This document shows positions 1-6,552 of a stretch of 8,980 nt of DNA, in pieces (position 1 is the first letter of the stretch; each line of letters begins with the position of its first letter). The notes below the pieces were generated by a model. That model was not told the origin of the DNA, made no database searches, and worked only from the letters and a program-made list of their open reading frames with translations. The stretch spans positions 1 through 8,980 of the forward strand of contig CAMJVA010000054.1 in assembly GCA_946409145.1 (NCBI GenBank), read 5' to 3'. The stretch comes from an uncultured Enterococcus sp. (GTDB lineage: Bacteria > Bacillota > Bacilli > Lactobacillales > Enterococcaceae). The position numbers and the translations under genes were made by a program.

Positions 1-137
1 GAACCTCCATGACAAATAACAAAATAATCTGCCAATAAAGAGACTTCTCTCACATCTAAAGCCACAATATCTTGGGCTCTTTTACTATCTGCCGCCTTGA
101 CGGCAATTTCTAAAATTTGTTCACTGTTACTTTTCAT
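1..137 (-). CDS. rsfS: Ribosomal silencing factor RsfS, N-terminal part (runs off left edge)
   Basis: Only the first 45 codons are in the window; the gene continues past base 1. The N-terminus begins MKSNSEQILEIAVKAADSK and continues with a DIVALDV segment and LLADYFVICHG. This is the typical start of the RsfS/YbeB/DUF143 family: a helix followed by the strand carrying the D-Y-F-V-I motif. Family members bind ribosomal protein uL14 (L14) on the 50S subunit and block subunit joining in stationary phase or starvation. The ATG is preceded by a strong AGGAGG at 6-7 bases and lies 15 bases after the yqeK stop, so it is the distal visible gene of the yqe operon. The order nadD-yqeK-rsfS is conserved in Firmicutes and supports the call. 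Nothing can be said about the C-terminal half. Confidence 0.93.
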   Translation of the reverse strand, partial: MKSNSEQILEIAVKAADSKRAQDIVALDVREVSLLADYFVICHGG

Positions 138-152
138 ATATCCTCCTGTTTA

Positions 153-749
153 TTACTCTTTTTTTCCAGCAACATAATAATTATAAGTTTCAAGGGTTTT
201 AGGATACACTCCTTGATTTTTTTCAATCAAAAATTTTAACGTCTGTTTTGTTTCAAAAATAACTCCTGCTTCTAAGCTTTCAAAAGCAATTTTTCGTGCT
301 TCATCTACTCCAGGAAAATCGCGATTTTCTTCAATGTAGTCAGCTACATATAAAATTTCTTCTAGTAAGGTCATTTCTTTTGAACCAGTGGTATGTTTTT
401 TTATTGCCGATAAAATTTCTTCATCTTCTACCTTTAGTTCTTCTTTTACAAAATAACTACCCACTACCCCATGCCAAATGGGATTGCCCCAACTGATTAA
501 GTCTTTATCTAAATTTTTTTCGTTGATTTTATTTAAAAAATCTTCATTGGAGCGCTCCTTCGCATAATCATGAGTGAGCCCTGCGATACTCGCTTTAGTT
601 ACGTTCCCGTGATATTTTTCAGCTAAGGCAATACATGCTTTTTCTACTCCTAAAGAGTGACGAAATCTTTTTTTGGACATGGCGCCTTTAACTTGTTCCA
701 GAATTTTTTCTCGTTGTAAGCCATATTTTTCATACTCTAATTTACTCAT
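153..749 (-). CDS. yqeK: HD-domain hydrolase YqeK, predicted symmetrical Ap4A hydrolase
   Basis: This 198-aa protein matches the YqeK family: metal-dependent HD-domain enzymes that split diadenosine tetraphosphate symmetrically into two ADP in the cytoplasm. The visible metal-ligand set is H31 (RHSLGV), H60-D61 (THDYAKE), H93 (WHG), H119 (KKHTTG) and D137 in YVADYIEENRDFPGV, a signature of this subfamily. Length is close to the usual 185-200 aa. An in-frame ATG lies 21 bases further upstream, but it has no ribosome binding site; the chosen ATG has a GGGG seven bases before it and overlaps the nadD stop (ATGAGTAA), so translation is probably coupled. NadD and YqeK are adjacent in most Firmicutes, and fusions of such domains are known. 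Biochemical activity is inferred from the family. Confidence 0.93.
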   Translation of the reverse strand: MSKLEYEKYGLQREKILEQVKGAMSKKRFRHSLGVEKACIALAEKYHGNVTKASIAGLTHDYAKERSNEDFLNKINEKNLDKDLISWGNPIWHGVVGSYFVKEELKVEDEEILSAIKKHTTGSKEMTLLEEILYVADYIEENRDFPGVDEARKIAFESLEAGVIFETKQTLKFLIEKNQGVYPKTLETYNYYVAGKKE

Positions 750-1377
750 GATAAAGCCCCATTTCTTCAATATAGTCTAACACATTATCTGGCAGAAGAT
801 AACGAGGAGGACAACCAATTTTCACTCGTTGGCGAATCATGGTGGAAGAAATATTTAATTGAGGAACATCTACAAATAAAATAGGGTATAAAGAATCTCC
901 CTGATAATTAGGGCGATTTACTCCTACAAAAGAAACTTTTTTAATCAGTTGGTCAATATCTTTCCATTTAGGTAAATATTCCACCATATCGCCACCTATA
1001 ATGAAAAAATAATCATTTTCTGGGTGTTTCTTTTGTAAAGCATTAATCGTATCTATGGTGTAGCTTTTTCCCTTACGAAAAATTTCTTCTTTTTCAATGG
1101 CAAATTTTTCATTTCCTGAAATAGCCAGTTCTAACATTTTTACACGATGCTTAGGGTCAATGGTTTTTTTAGGATCCACATGGGGAGGTAAAAAACTAGG
1201 TAAAAAATCAATTCGCTCTAAGCCCAAAGTATCGCACACTGTTTGGGCCACAACTAAATGCCCCTGATGAATTGGGTTAAAGGTGCCACCAAAAAGACCA
1301 ATTTGCTTTTTTTTAGAAAAACCGACTGTCTCTTCTTTTACTTGAACCGTACTTTTATACAAAGTTTCCACACTCAC
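742..1377 (-). CDS. nadD: Nicotinate-nucleotide adenylyltransferase NadD
   Basis: NadD transfers AMP from ATP to nicotinic acid mononucleotide, giving deamido-NAD in cytoplasmic NAD synthesis. Residues 27-41 hold the nucleotidyltransferase signature GLFGGTFNPIHQGHL, with the HxGH (H37, H40) ATP-binding motif. ISSTMIR at 176-182 is the second ATP-phosphate-binding motif. IGGDMVEYLPKW (127-138) is a typical substrate-pocket stretch. The protein is 211 aa. About 24 residues precede the Rossmann core, making it longer at the N-terminus than B. subtilis or E. coli NadD. The start is GTG, seven bases after a full AGGAGG that itself overlaps the yhbY stop codon; another GTG lies two codons downstream. 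The stop overlaps the yqeK start. Confidence 0.96.
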   Translation of the reverse strand: MSVETLYKSTVQVKEETVGFSKKKQIGLFGGTFNPIHQGHLVVAQTVCDTLGLERIDFLPSFLPPHVDPKKTIDPKHRVKMLELAISGNEKFAIEKEEIFRKGKSYTIDTINALQKKHPENDYFFIIGGDMVEYLPKWKDIDQLIKKVSFVGVNRPNYQGDSLYPILFVDVPQLNISSTMIRQRVKIGCPPRYLLPDNVLDYIEEMGLYHE

Positions 1378-1389
1378 CTGACATCCTCC

Positions 1390-1701
1390 TTATAATTTTG
1401 CTACAGCTTTTGAAATTTCTTGATATTTTTCTTTTGGAGAAGCTTTAAAAACTACCAGAATTTTTCCAATAATTTGGACCACGTTGGCGTCTAATTTTTC
1501 TTCAATCATTTCCGCTGCTTCTTGTGGTGTTACCATGGTATTTTGTAACAGAGAAATTTTGAACAGTTCTCTTTTGACTAAAGCTTCGTTAATTTGTTTC
1601 AGCATTTCTTCTGTAATGCCACTTTTACCAATTTGAAAAATTGGCGTTAAATGATGGGCTTGACTTCTTAAATATCTTTTTTGTTTTCCAGTTAAGTTCA
1701 T
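1390..1701 (-). CDS. yhbY: CRM-domain RNA-binding protein YhbY (YqeI)
   Basis: This 103-aa protein is the size of a single CRM domain, the YhbY family of small RNA-binding proteins associated with pre-50S ribosome assembly. Visible hallmarks are the N-terminal LTGKQKRYLRSQAHHL, the loop motif IGKSGIT (24-30, matching GxxG-type RNA contact), and the C-terminal IIGKILVVFK (77-86) that corresponds to the usual G-x-x-x-V-L-Y-R strand. The ATG has a GAGGA site at normal distance. Its stop codon shares bases with the nadD ribosome binding site, so the two are tightly linked. The yqeH-yhbY junction is 16 bases. In B. subtilis aroE lies between these two genes; here it is absent. RNA target is unknown from sequence. 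Confidence 0.94.
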   Translation of the reverse strand: MNLTGKQKRYLRSQAHHLTPIFQIGKSGITEEMLKQINEALVKRELFKISLLQNTMVTPQEAAEMIEEKLDANVVQIIGKILVVFKASPKEKYQEISKAVAKL

Positions 1702-1717
1702 AATATCCTCACTTTAT

Positions 1718-2806
1718 TTAAATAATTCCTTTTCTAATAACCACTTTAATTCCTTCTGGAGCATAGGCTGTTACCAAACATGGATCTTTAATGGAAATAA
1801 ATCCTAGTCCACTATATACGATATCACTTTTTTCCGTAATTTTAAAAGAATGAGGAACTAATTTAGGAATATCTTTCCCATGAAGCGGTGGAGTTAAAAG
1901 TTCGCCTAAATGTTCTTCATAAAATTCATTGCTTCCTGCTGTTTTTCTCCGATGAATAGTCATTTCATTACCTACATAAACCGTGACACCGATTTTTTTT
2001 GCTGTTTCTAAATCAAAGCGAGCTAGTCCCCCTAAAAATAACGTTTGATCATTTTGTAGTTGATACACTTTTGGCTTAATTTCTTTTTGCGGGGTAATCA
2101 TTTTTAATTCTTTGGGATTTAATAAATGGGCCATTTGATGCCGTTGAATAATTCCTGGAGTATCCACAATATTTTTCCCATCAGCTAAAGGAATTTCAAT
2201 TTTATCTAAGGTTGTCCCAGGAAATCTTGAAGTGGTAATTAATTCTTGAAGTCCTGCTTGTTGTTTAATAATGGCATTAATTAAAGAAGATTTCCCTACA
2301 TTTGTCGTTCCAACCACATACACATCTTGTCCAAGTCGTAACTTCTCAATGGTTTTTACTAAGGTGTCAATGGTGTCTTTTTGTTTACTTGATGTTAAAA
2401 GGACCTCTACAGGGCGTAAGCCTTCTTTATGGGCTTGTTCCATTAACCAATTACGTAATTTTTTTAAATTAGTTGATTTTGGTAAAAGATCCACCTTATT
2501 TCCCACTAAAAGAACAGGATTGTCTCCTACAAACCGATGAAGTCCAGGAATAACAGAACCAGAAAAATCAAAAATATCCACCACATTAACCATTAAAGCT
2601 TCTTCTTTGTTTAACGTGTTTAACAAAGCTAAAAAGTCATTGTCTGTTAAAGAAACATCTTGAATTTCATTATAATGTCTTAAGCGAAAACAACGCTGAC
2701 AATAAACTTGTTCCTCAGAAATTTCTTTTTTCGGCGTATAACCAACTTCATTAGGGTCTGTGTTTTGGAGTTTTGCCCCACAACCAATACAATAAATCTC
2801 TTCCAT
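1718..2806 (-). CDS. yqeH: Ribosome biogenesis GTPase YqeH
   Basis: A 362-aa circularly permuted GTPase that acts late in 30S subunit assembly. The N-terminus has a zinc finger: C6-x2-C9 and C36-x2-C39. The GTPase motifs then occur in permuted order: G4 NKVD (103-106), G5 TSS (138-140), G1 P-loop GTTNVGKS (166-173), a G2-type FPGTT (195-199), and G3 DTPG (215-218). The roughly 140-residue C-terminal region is the domain proposed to bind RNA in this family. Length agrees with B. subtilis YqeH (about 366 aa). The start ATG overlaps the yqeG stop in a TAATG junction, with GAAAGGA upstream, so the two are translationally coupled. The pairing with yqeG is widespread in Firmicutes. Confidence 0.97.
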   Translation of the reverse strand: MEEIYCIGCGAKLQNTDPNEVGYTPKKEISEEQVYCQRCFRLRHYNEIQDVSLTDNDFLALLNTLNKEEALMVNVVDIFDFSGSVIPGLHRFVGDNPVLLVGNKVDLLPKSTNLKKLRNWLMEQAHKEGLRPVEVLLTSSKQKDTIDTLVKTIEKLRLGQDVYVVGTTNVGKSSLINAIIKQQAGLQELITTSRFPGTTLDKIEIPLADGKNIVDTPGIIQRHQMAHLLNPKELKMITPQKEIKPKVYQLQNDQTLFLGGLARFDLETAKKIGVTVYVGNEMTIHRRKTAGSNEFYEEHLGELLTPPLHGKDIPKLVPHSFKITEKSDIVYSGLGFISIKDPCLVTAYAPEGIKVVIRKGII

Positions 2807-3327
2807 TATTTTAAAGTCCTTTCAAAGGGAATACCATTTTTATACAATTTTTTAAGAATTATTTTTTCCAATCCCCGATTAAATTTCGTATTCCAAGCGT
2901 CACTTTCTACCAGTGGTCTCACTAAAATAGATCTAATTTGAAAATTATTCGCTGCTTTAATATCCGTCATGATTTGATCTCCCACCATAACGAGGTTTTC
3001 TTTTGGTAAATTTAAAATTTCTGCCGCTTCTTTTAATCCTTTGGTAAAAGGTTTTAAGGCTCTAGAAACATAAGTTAAACCAAGAGAAGTAACGACACGG
3101 TGAATTCTGTCTTTAGAATTATTGGATACCACCACAACAGGAATATTGGCTTTTCGCATTTTTTCAATCCATTGGCGTAACTCAGGAGTTCCATCTGGAT
3201 TGTTCCACGCCACTAGGGTATTATCTAGGTCTACTAAAACACCTTTAATCTTCTGTTTTTTTAAATCTTTAATATCTAAATCATAGAGGGCTTCTACCGT
3301 CCAAGTTGGTTTAAAACTTTGAAACAT
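2806..3327 (-). CDS. yqeG: YqeG family HAD-type phosphatase
   Basis: A 173-aa HAD-superfamily (class IIIA) protein. Motif I is VDLDNTL with catalytic-type D33 and D35, motif II is VVSNNS (S68), the motif III lysine is in LKPFTKG (K92), and motif IV is GDQIMTD (116-122). All catalytic positions are intact, so it is probably an active phosphatase; the physiological substrate is not known for the family. The frame extends 21 bases upstream to a TTG, but the ATG at 3327 sits six bases after AAGGAG and gives the length of B. subtilis YqeG, so it is preferred. It is the first gene of the yqe operon. Its leader contains a terminator-like hairpin. YqeG is usually the gene just before yqeH. Confidence 0.95.
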   Translation of the reverse strand: MFQSFKPTWTVEALYDLDIKDLKKQKIKGVLVDLDNTLVAWNNPDGTPELRQWIEKMRKANIPVVVVSNNSKDRIHRVVTSLGLTYVSRALKPFTKGLKEAAEILNLPKENLVMVGDQIMTDIKAANNFQIRSILVRPLVESDAWNTKFNRGLEKIILKKLYKNGIPFERTLK

Positions 3328-3333
3328 ACTTAT

Positions 3334-3339
3334 CTCCTT
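3334..3339 (-). promoter_or_regulatory. Ribosome binding site fixing the yqeG start
   Basis: AAGGAG on the minus strand lies six bases before the ATG at 3327. It falls inside the frame extension that begins with TTG at 3348, so it argues against the longer N-terminus. Confidence 0.85.
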
Positions 3340-3351
3340 ATTTTGCAAACT

Positions 3352-3383
3352 AAAAAAAGTGAGGTTCTCACTGAGCGCCTCAC
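3352..3383 (-). terminator. Intrinsic terminator between the amylase gene and yqeG
   Basis: Read on the minus strand, GTGAGG (3383-3378) can pair with CCTCAC (3364-3359), or more compactly AGTGAG (3372-3367) with CTCACT (3363-3358) around a 3-base AAC loop. Seven T residues follow (3358-3352). It ends about 50 bases past the amylase stop and so suits termination of that gene. The nearest promoter for yqeG lies upstream of it, so it also sits in the yqeG leader. The stems are short (6 bp), so some readthrough is likely. Confidence 0.75.
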
Positions 3384-3396
3384 CTCCGTTTTACTT

Positions 3397-3402
3397 ATTA
3401 TA
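3397..3402 (-). promoter_or_regulatory. Candidate -10 box for the yqe operon
   Basis: The minus strand shows a perfect TATAAT here. The hexamer 17 bases upstream (TATCAA) is a poor -35, and there is no TG extension, so the call rests mostly on the -10. Predicted transcription would start near 3390, just before the terminator-like hairpin. No other promoter fits in the roughly 25 bases between the hairpin and the yqeG start. Confidence 0.5.
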
Positions 3403-3435
3403 CTGGAAAATGATGATTTTTGATAGTCGAAAATA

Positions 3436-4923
3436 TTATTCCCCTTCTTCTTCAGGAAAAACTTTTAAACGAGGAAGATTTTTTTTATTAACCCACACAG
3501 AAACAGAACCATCTAAACAGGAAAAAATTCCTAAACCATCTTTTGAAATCACTACTTCTTCTTTGACATTGCCTAAACAGTCAACAAAAGTTTCTCCACC
3601 AGCTAAAGCAGACAAACTCATTTCTTTTTCTCCACCTTTACCATTGGTTAAAACCACAGCAAACCCAGAATTTGGATGAGATAAATCTCCCATACGAGTC
3701 CAACCAATCACATTAGGATCATCTAAGTAACTCACTTCAGGGCCATAAGCCAAAAAGCGCCGAGCACGCAAGAGAATTTCTAAATTTTCTCCCACTGGCT
3801 CAATATTTTGCGTGGGGATCCCATAAAGATCCCCATAAAAAACTACTGGAGTCCCTGCTTTTCGTAATAAAATTAAACTATAACTTTGTAGTTTAAACCA
3901 CCCTTCCACCCAAGACTCTAAAGACTGGCCTTTTTGGGTATCATGGTTATCCACAAAGGTTACCGCCCACTCTGGTCGATTTTCTACTAAAGTTCCCTGA
4001 AATAACTGACGCATATCATAACTTCCTAAAGAATTAGAAGCTTTTTGTAAATTAAAATGTAAAGGCACATCAAATAAACGAATTAAAGAACCTGAATCAT
4101 CTAAATAATTAGTCAACGCATGAATATCATCGCTCCAATATTCCCCTACGACAAACAAAGGTTTCAAAGATGCTTTTTGTCTAGAAAACAACCAGTCAAT
4201 CCAAAAATCAAATTGAATATGTTTCACCGCATCTAACCGATAACCGTCTACTTTGGTTAACTCTTGATACCAAGCGCCCCAAGTGTTTAAATTTTCAACC
4301 GTTTCTTGATTATTCATATCAAGGTCGGCCCCCATTAAATAATCAAAGTTGCCATTTTCCTTATCCACATCTTCTGACCAGTTTTTCCCTTCAAAGGCAA
4401 AAATAGCATGCTCTTTATTTCTCGAATCGTAATCTACTCCATTAAAATTTTTCCAAGTCCAAACATACTCATTGTATTTTCCCTTTCGTCCAGGAAAAGT
4501 AAATTTACTCCATGCTTCAATAGTTTGTTCTTCACCTATTTCTTCATTGCGATTATTAAAAGAAAATTCTTGGGCTTCTACCACTTCTTTTTCATCGGCT
4601 CCTAAAAAATGGTTAAAAACAATATCTGCATAAACTTCCATTTCAAGATCATGAAAGGTTTGAATGCAACTTAAATACTCTTCTTTTGTGCCATATTTAG
4701 TAGGAATCGTTCCTTTTTGATCAAATTCTCCTAAGTCGTATAAGTCATAAGTGCCATAGCCTACATCATTAACTCCGGCCGCTCCCTTGTAGGCTGGAGG
4801 CAACCAAACACCTGTAATGCCCATGATTTTTAGTTCAGGAGCGATTTTTCTCAAATGATTCCAATGATGACTATCTGCTTTTAGTTCCCACTGAAACCCT
4901 TGTAAAATAGTTTGATTATCCAT
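3436..4923 (-). CDS. amyA: GH13 alpha-amylase, cytoplasmic type (AmyA-like)
   Basis: A 495-aa glycoside hydrolase family 13 enzyme predicted to cut internal alpha-1,4 bonds in starch, glycogen-type glucans or maltodextrins. The conserved regions are visible: VFNH (102-105), DGYRLDAVKH with nucleophile D231, VGEYW with acid/base E261, and FVDNHDTQ with D328. The N-terminal ILQGFQWE and the GVWLPPAYKGAAG segment match the AmyL/E. coli AmyA group (GH13_5). There is no signal peptide: the protein starts directly with the barrel, so it should act inside the cell. The frame is open 66 codons further upstream, but that part is lysine-rich, crosses a terminator hairpin and overlaps the MATE gene. The ATG at 4923 follows GGGTGAG. 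The tail after the C-terminal beta domain is short and acidic (EEEGE). It lies between two terminators, so it is probably transcribed alone. Confidence 0.95.
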   Translation of the reverse strand: MDNQTILQGFQWELKADSHHWNHLRKIAPELKIMGITGVWLPPAYKGAAGVNDVGYGTYDLYDLGEFDQKGTIPTKYGTKEEYLSCIQTFHDLEMEVYADIVFNHFLGADEKEVVEAQEFSFNNRNEEIGEEQTIEAWSKFTFPGRKGKYNEYVWTWKNFNGVDYDSRNKEHAIFAFEGKNWSEDVDKENGNFDYLMGADLDMNNQETVENLNTWGAWYQELTKVDGYRLDAVKHIQFDFWIDWLFSRQKASLKPLFVVGEYWSDDIHALTNYLDDSGSLIRLFDVPLHFNLQKASNSLGSYDMRQLFQGTLVENRPEWAVTFVDNHDTQKGQSLESWVEGWFKLQSYSLILLRKAGTPVVFYGDLYGIPTQNIEPVGENLEILLRARRFLAYGPEVSYLDDPNVIGWTRMGDLSHPNSGFAVVLTNGKGGEKEMSLSALAGGETFVDCLGNVKEEVVISKDGLGIFSCLDGSVSVWVNKKNLPRLKVFPEEEGE

Positions 4924-4953
4924 GGTCTCACCCTGCCTTTTCCTTTTTATTTT

Positions 4954-4982
4954 ATTAAGGAGGAGATTTAAAAAAAAGTCAA
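4954..4982 (-). promoter_or_regulatory. Candidate promoter for the amylase gene
   Basis: On the minus strand TTGACT (4982-4977, five of six consensus bases) is followed after 17 bases by CTTAAT (4959-4954, four of six). This would give a leader of about 24 bases. The -10 is weak. No convincing cre site was seen here. Confidence 0.4.
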
Positions 4983-4993
4983 TTAAAAACCTA

Positions 4994-5029
4994 AAAAAGT
5001 CTTTCTCCTCTTCAGGAAAAAGACTTTTT
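4994..5029. terminator. Terminator after the MATE gene (symmetrical hairpin)
   Basis: An 11-bp stem (4994-5004 with 5019-5029), one C/A mismatch and a further 4 bp (TCCT/AGGA) close a CTTC loop. On the minus strand it ends in a run of six T, about 16 bases after the transporter stop codon. The plus strand also ends in five T, so it could stop transcription both ways. It separates the transporter from the amylase gene. Confidence 0.88.
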
Positions 5030-5044
5030 CTTTTAAATATGCTG

Positions 5045-6415
5045 TTATAAGACTTCTTTTGTTTGCCATTTTCCACTTTTAAAGCGCAGTAAGAAAACAA
5101 CTCCTCGAACGCCCCATTCAAAGGTCATGGCAAAAAATATACCTGGAAGTCCAAGACCAAAGTAAAGTCCTAATAAATATCCTAAACCGATTCGTACAAT
5201 CCACATAGTTGAAAGACTCGTAGCAGTAGTGAAAATAGAGTCTCCTGAAGCTCTTAAAGCAGAAGGTAAAATAAAACTAATACTCCAAACTAAACAGTGC
5301 ATTACCACAGCAATTAAGACTAATTTAAAAATTTCTGGAATAATTTCTGCTGGTGGATTAAATAATTTCATCCCTAGAGGAAATAAAGGTAACATTAATA
5401 AATCTACTACTAAAAAAGCGACACAGCCACTTAAAACAAAAGTTTTGGTGAATTTTTTTGCATCGGAAAAATTCTTTCGCCCAATACACTGACCTACAAT
5501 AGGCACAAGAGCCGTTTGCATGGCTGCAGGAATAATTTCTGACATTTGCACCCAAGAAGTACCAATAGCGTTAGTGGCAATGACATTTGTCCCAAGGGAG
5601 ACTACCATGGTTTGAACAATAATTTTTCCTCCATTGAAAAACATACTTTCAGCGGCAAAGGGAAAACTGACTTTAATCACGTGAGCGACTTGAGTTAATT
5701 TTACTTTGATTAATTCCTTTAACTGCAAATGGAACACATCTCCATGAAGAGAAATAGTGATTAAGGCAAAAATCATGGCTAAAAAGCGAGAAATATTTAA
5801 AGAAATTACCAAACCTAAAACGCCCATGTTTAAAATATTGACTAATAAAATATTAAAAGCAATATAAAAACTGTTCATCATTAAAGAGAGTTTTAAAGAA
5901 GAACGGGTTCTCCCCACTCCTCGCAAACTACCATTGGTTCCTTCTACAATAGCTTGCATGGGATAACTTATTAAAATTCCTGTTAAATAAACCCCAGCAT
6001 TTTGAAAAACATCTGCCTCAGCGCTACCAAAAAGTAAGGATAAAATAGCATGGCGAAAAACTAAAACGGTCACTGTTAAAAAACTAGCAACTAAAAAAGC
6101 CGCTGTAATAGCTCCTTTAGCGTTATCCCGAATTTTAGCGGCATTTTTTTGCCCATAAGCTTGAGAAATTAAGACGGTTCCTCCTAAACCCATAGAAGCA
6201 AAAATTTGCACTAAGAAGGTATTCAAGCTTCCCACCATATTCACTGCTGAAACAGCCGCCGTTCCAGAAGAAGAAATCATTGCGGTATTAATAAAATTGA
6301 AACTTACTAAAAAGAACTGATCAATAATAACAGGAATCAATAAGGCAAAAACTTCTTTATAACTCATTTCACTACCAGAAAAAAAACTGCGGAATTTCCC
6401 TTTAATCGTTTCCAA
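5045..6415 (-). CDS. MATE family efflux transporter
   Basis: A 456-aa very hydrophobic membrane protein with the two-half, roughly 12-helix layout of MATE (NorM/DinF-type) cation- or proton-coupled exporters. Family features are the N-half GLGGTVLISQAYGQKN (76-91) and LRGVGRTRSS (164-173), and the matching C-half ALVPIVGQCIGRKN (302-315) and LRASGDS (387-393). The substrate cannot be read from sequence. The apparent start is TTG at 6415, about 27 bases after the predicted transcription start, with only a weak AGG before it. An ATG at residue 17 (MSYKEVFALL, 6367) would leave the first helix intact but also lacks a good ribosome site. I keep TTG because the preceding residues form a plausible cytoplasmic amphipathic leader. 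A cre-like site overlaps its -35 region. Confidence 0.93.
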   Translation of the reverse strand: METIKGKFRSFFSGSEMSYKEVFALLIPVIIDQFFLVSFNFINTAMISSSGTAAVSAVNMVGSLNTFLVQIFASMGLGGTVLISQAYGQKNAAKIRDNAKGAITAAFLVASFLTVTVLVFRHAILSLLFGSAEADVFQNAGVYLTGILISYPMQAIVEGTNGSLRGVGRTRSSLKLSLMMNSFYIAFNILLVNILNMGVLGLVISLNISRFLAMIFALITISLHGDVFHLQLKELIKVKLTQVAHVIKVSFPFAAESMFFNGGKIIVQTMVVSLGTNVIATNAIGTSWVQMSEIIPAAMQTALVPIVGQCIGRKNFSDAKKFTKTFVLSGCVAFLVVDLLMLPLFPLGMKLFNPPAEIIPEIFKLVLIAVVMHCLVWSISFILPSALRASGDSIFTTATSLSTMWIVRIGLGYLLGLYFGLGLPGIFFAMTFEWGVRGVVFLLRFKSGKWQTKEVL

Positions 6416-6448
6416 ATAACTAGGCCTGCTTTCTTCATTGATACATTT

Positions 6449-6454
6449 ATTATA
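6449..6454 (-). promoter_or_regulatory. Extended -10 promoter of the MATE gene
   Basis: The minus strand reads TGTTATAAT, a perfect TGn-extended -10. The -35 region (ACGTTT) is poor, as is usual for extended -10 promoters. The leader would be about 27 bases. Confidence 0.7.
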
Positions 6455-6468
6455 ACAGAAAAAAGAAT

Positions 6469-6482
6469 TGAAAACGTGAACA
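6469..6482. promoter_or_regulatory. cre-like site (candidate CcpA operator)
   Basis: TGAAAACGTGAACA matches TGNAANCGNNNNCA fully, and the stricter TGWNANCGNTNWCA at all but one defined position (G instead of T at position 10). It is centred about 33 bases upstream of the predicted transporter transcription start, overlapping its -35, where CcpA binding would repress. It is about 55 bases upstream of the predicted start of the divergent gene. No binding data are available. Confidence 0.5.
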
Positions 6483-6495
6483 AAAAAAATTTGTC

Positions 6496-6524
6496 TAGAC
6501 TTTTTGAAAAAAGATAGCCATAAT
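6496..6524 (+). promoter_or_regulatory. Candidate promoter of the 164-aa protein gene
   Basis: TAGACT (6496-6501), a 17-base spacer and CATAAT (6519-6524) form a reasonable sigma-A promoter. The -10 overlaps an upstream in-frame ATG at 6523, which therefore cannot be the main start. Confidence 0.6.
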
Positions 6525-6540
6525 GAATTTATTACAAGAA

Positions 6541-6546
6541 AAGGAG
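6541..6546 (+). promoter_or_regulatory. Ribosome binding site deciding the 164-aa start
   Basis: AAGGAG lies six bases before the ATG at 6553. It is inside the longer reading frame starting at 6523 and supports the shorter protein. Confidence 0.85.
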
Positions 6547-6552
6547 TTACTT

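Noticed and set aside
2271..2941. Plus-strand open frames opposite yqeH and yqeG
   Set aside because: They lack ribosome sites and family features and are mirror frames of strongly coding minus-strand genes.
3352..3402. Known riboswitch or T-box in the yqeG leader
   Set aside because: The leader is only about 60 bases and shows no T-box sequence, specifier loop or conserved aptamer core that I recognise; only the hairpin is supported.
3359..3679. Plus-strand 106-codon frame over the amylase C-terminus
   Set aside because: It begins inside the terminator hairpin and lies antisense to a conserved enzyme, with low-complexity serine/proline composition.
4959..4966. AAGGAGGA on the plus strand upstream of the amylase gene
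   Set aside because: It looks like a ribosome site, but no start codon or open frame follows on that strand; on the minus strand it falls in the promoter spacer.
4924..5121. 66-codon upstream extension of the amylase frame
   Set aside because: It crosses the terminator hairpin and overlaps the transporter C-terminus, is not amylase-like, and the ATG at 4923 starts exactly at the family N-terminus.
6523..6552. Longer N-terminus (ten extra residues) for the 164-aa protein
   Set aside because: The upstream ATG lies within the predicted -10 box and has no ribosome site, while AAGGAG sits correctly before the ATG at 6553.
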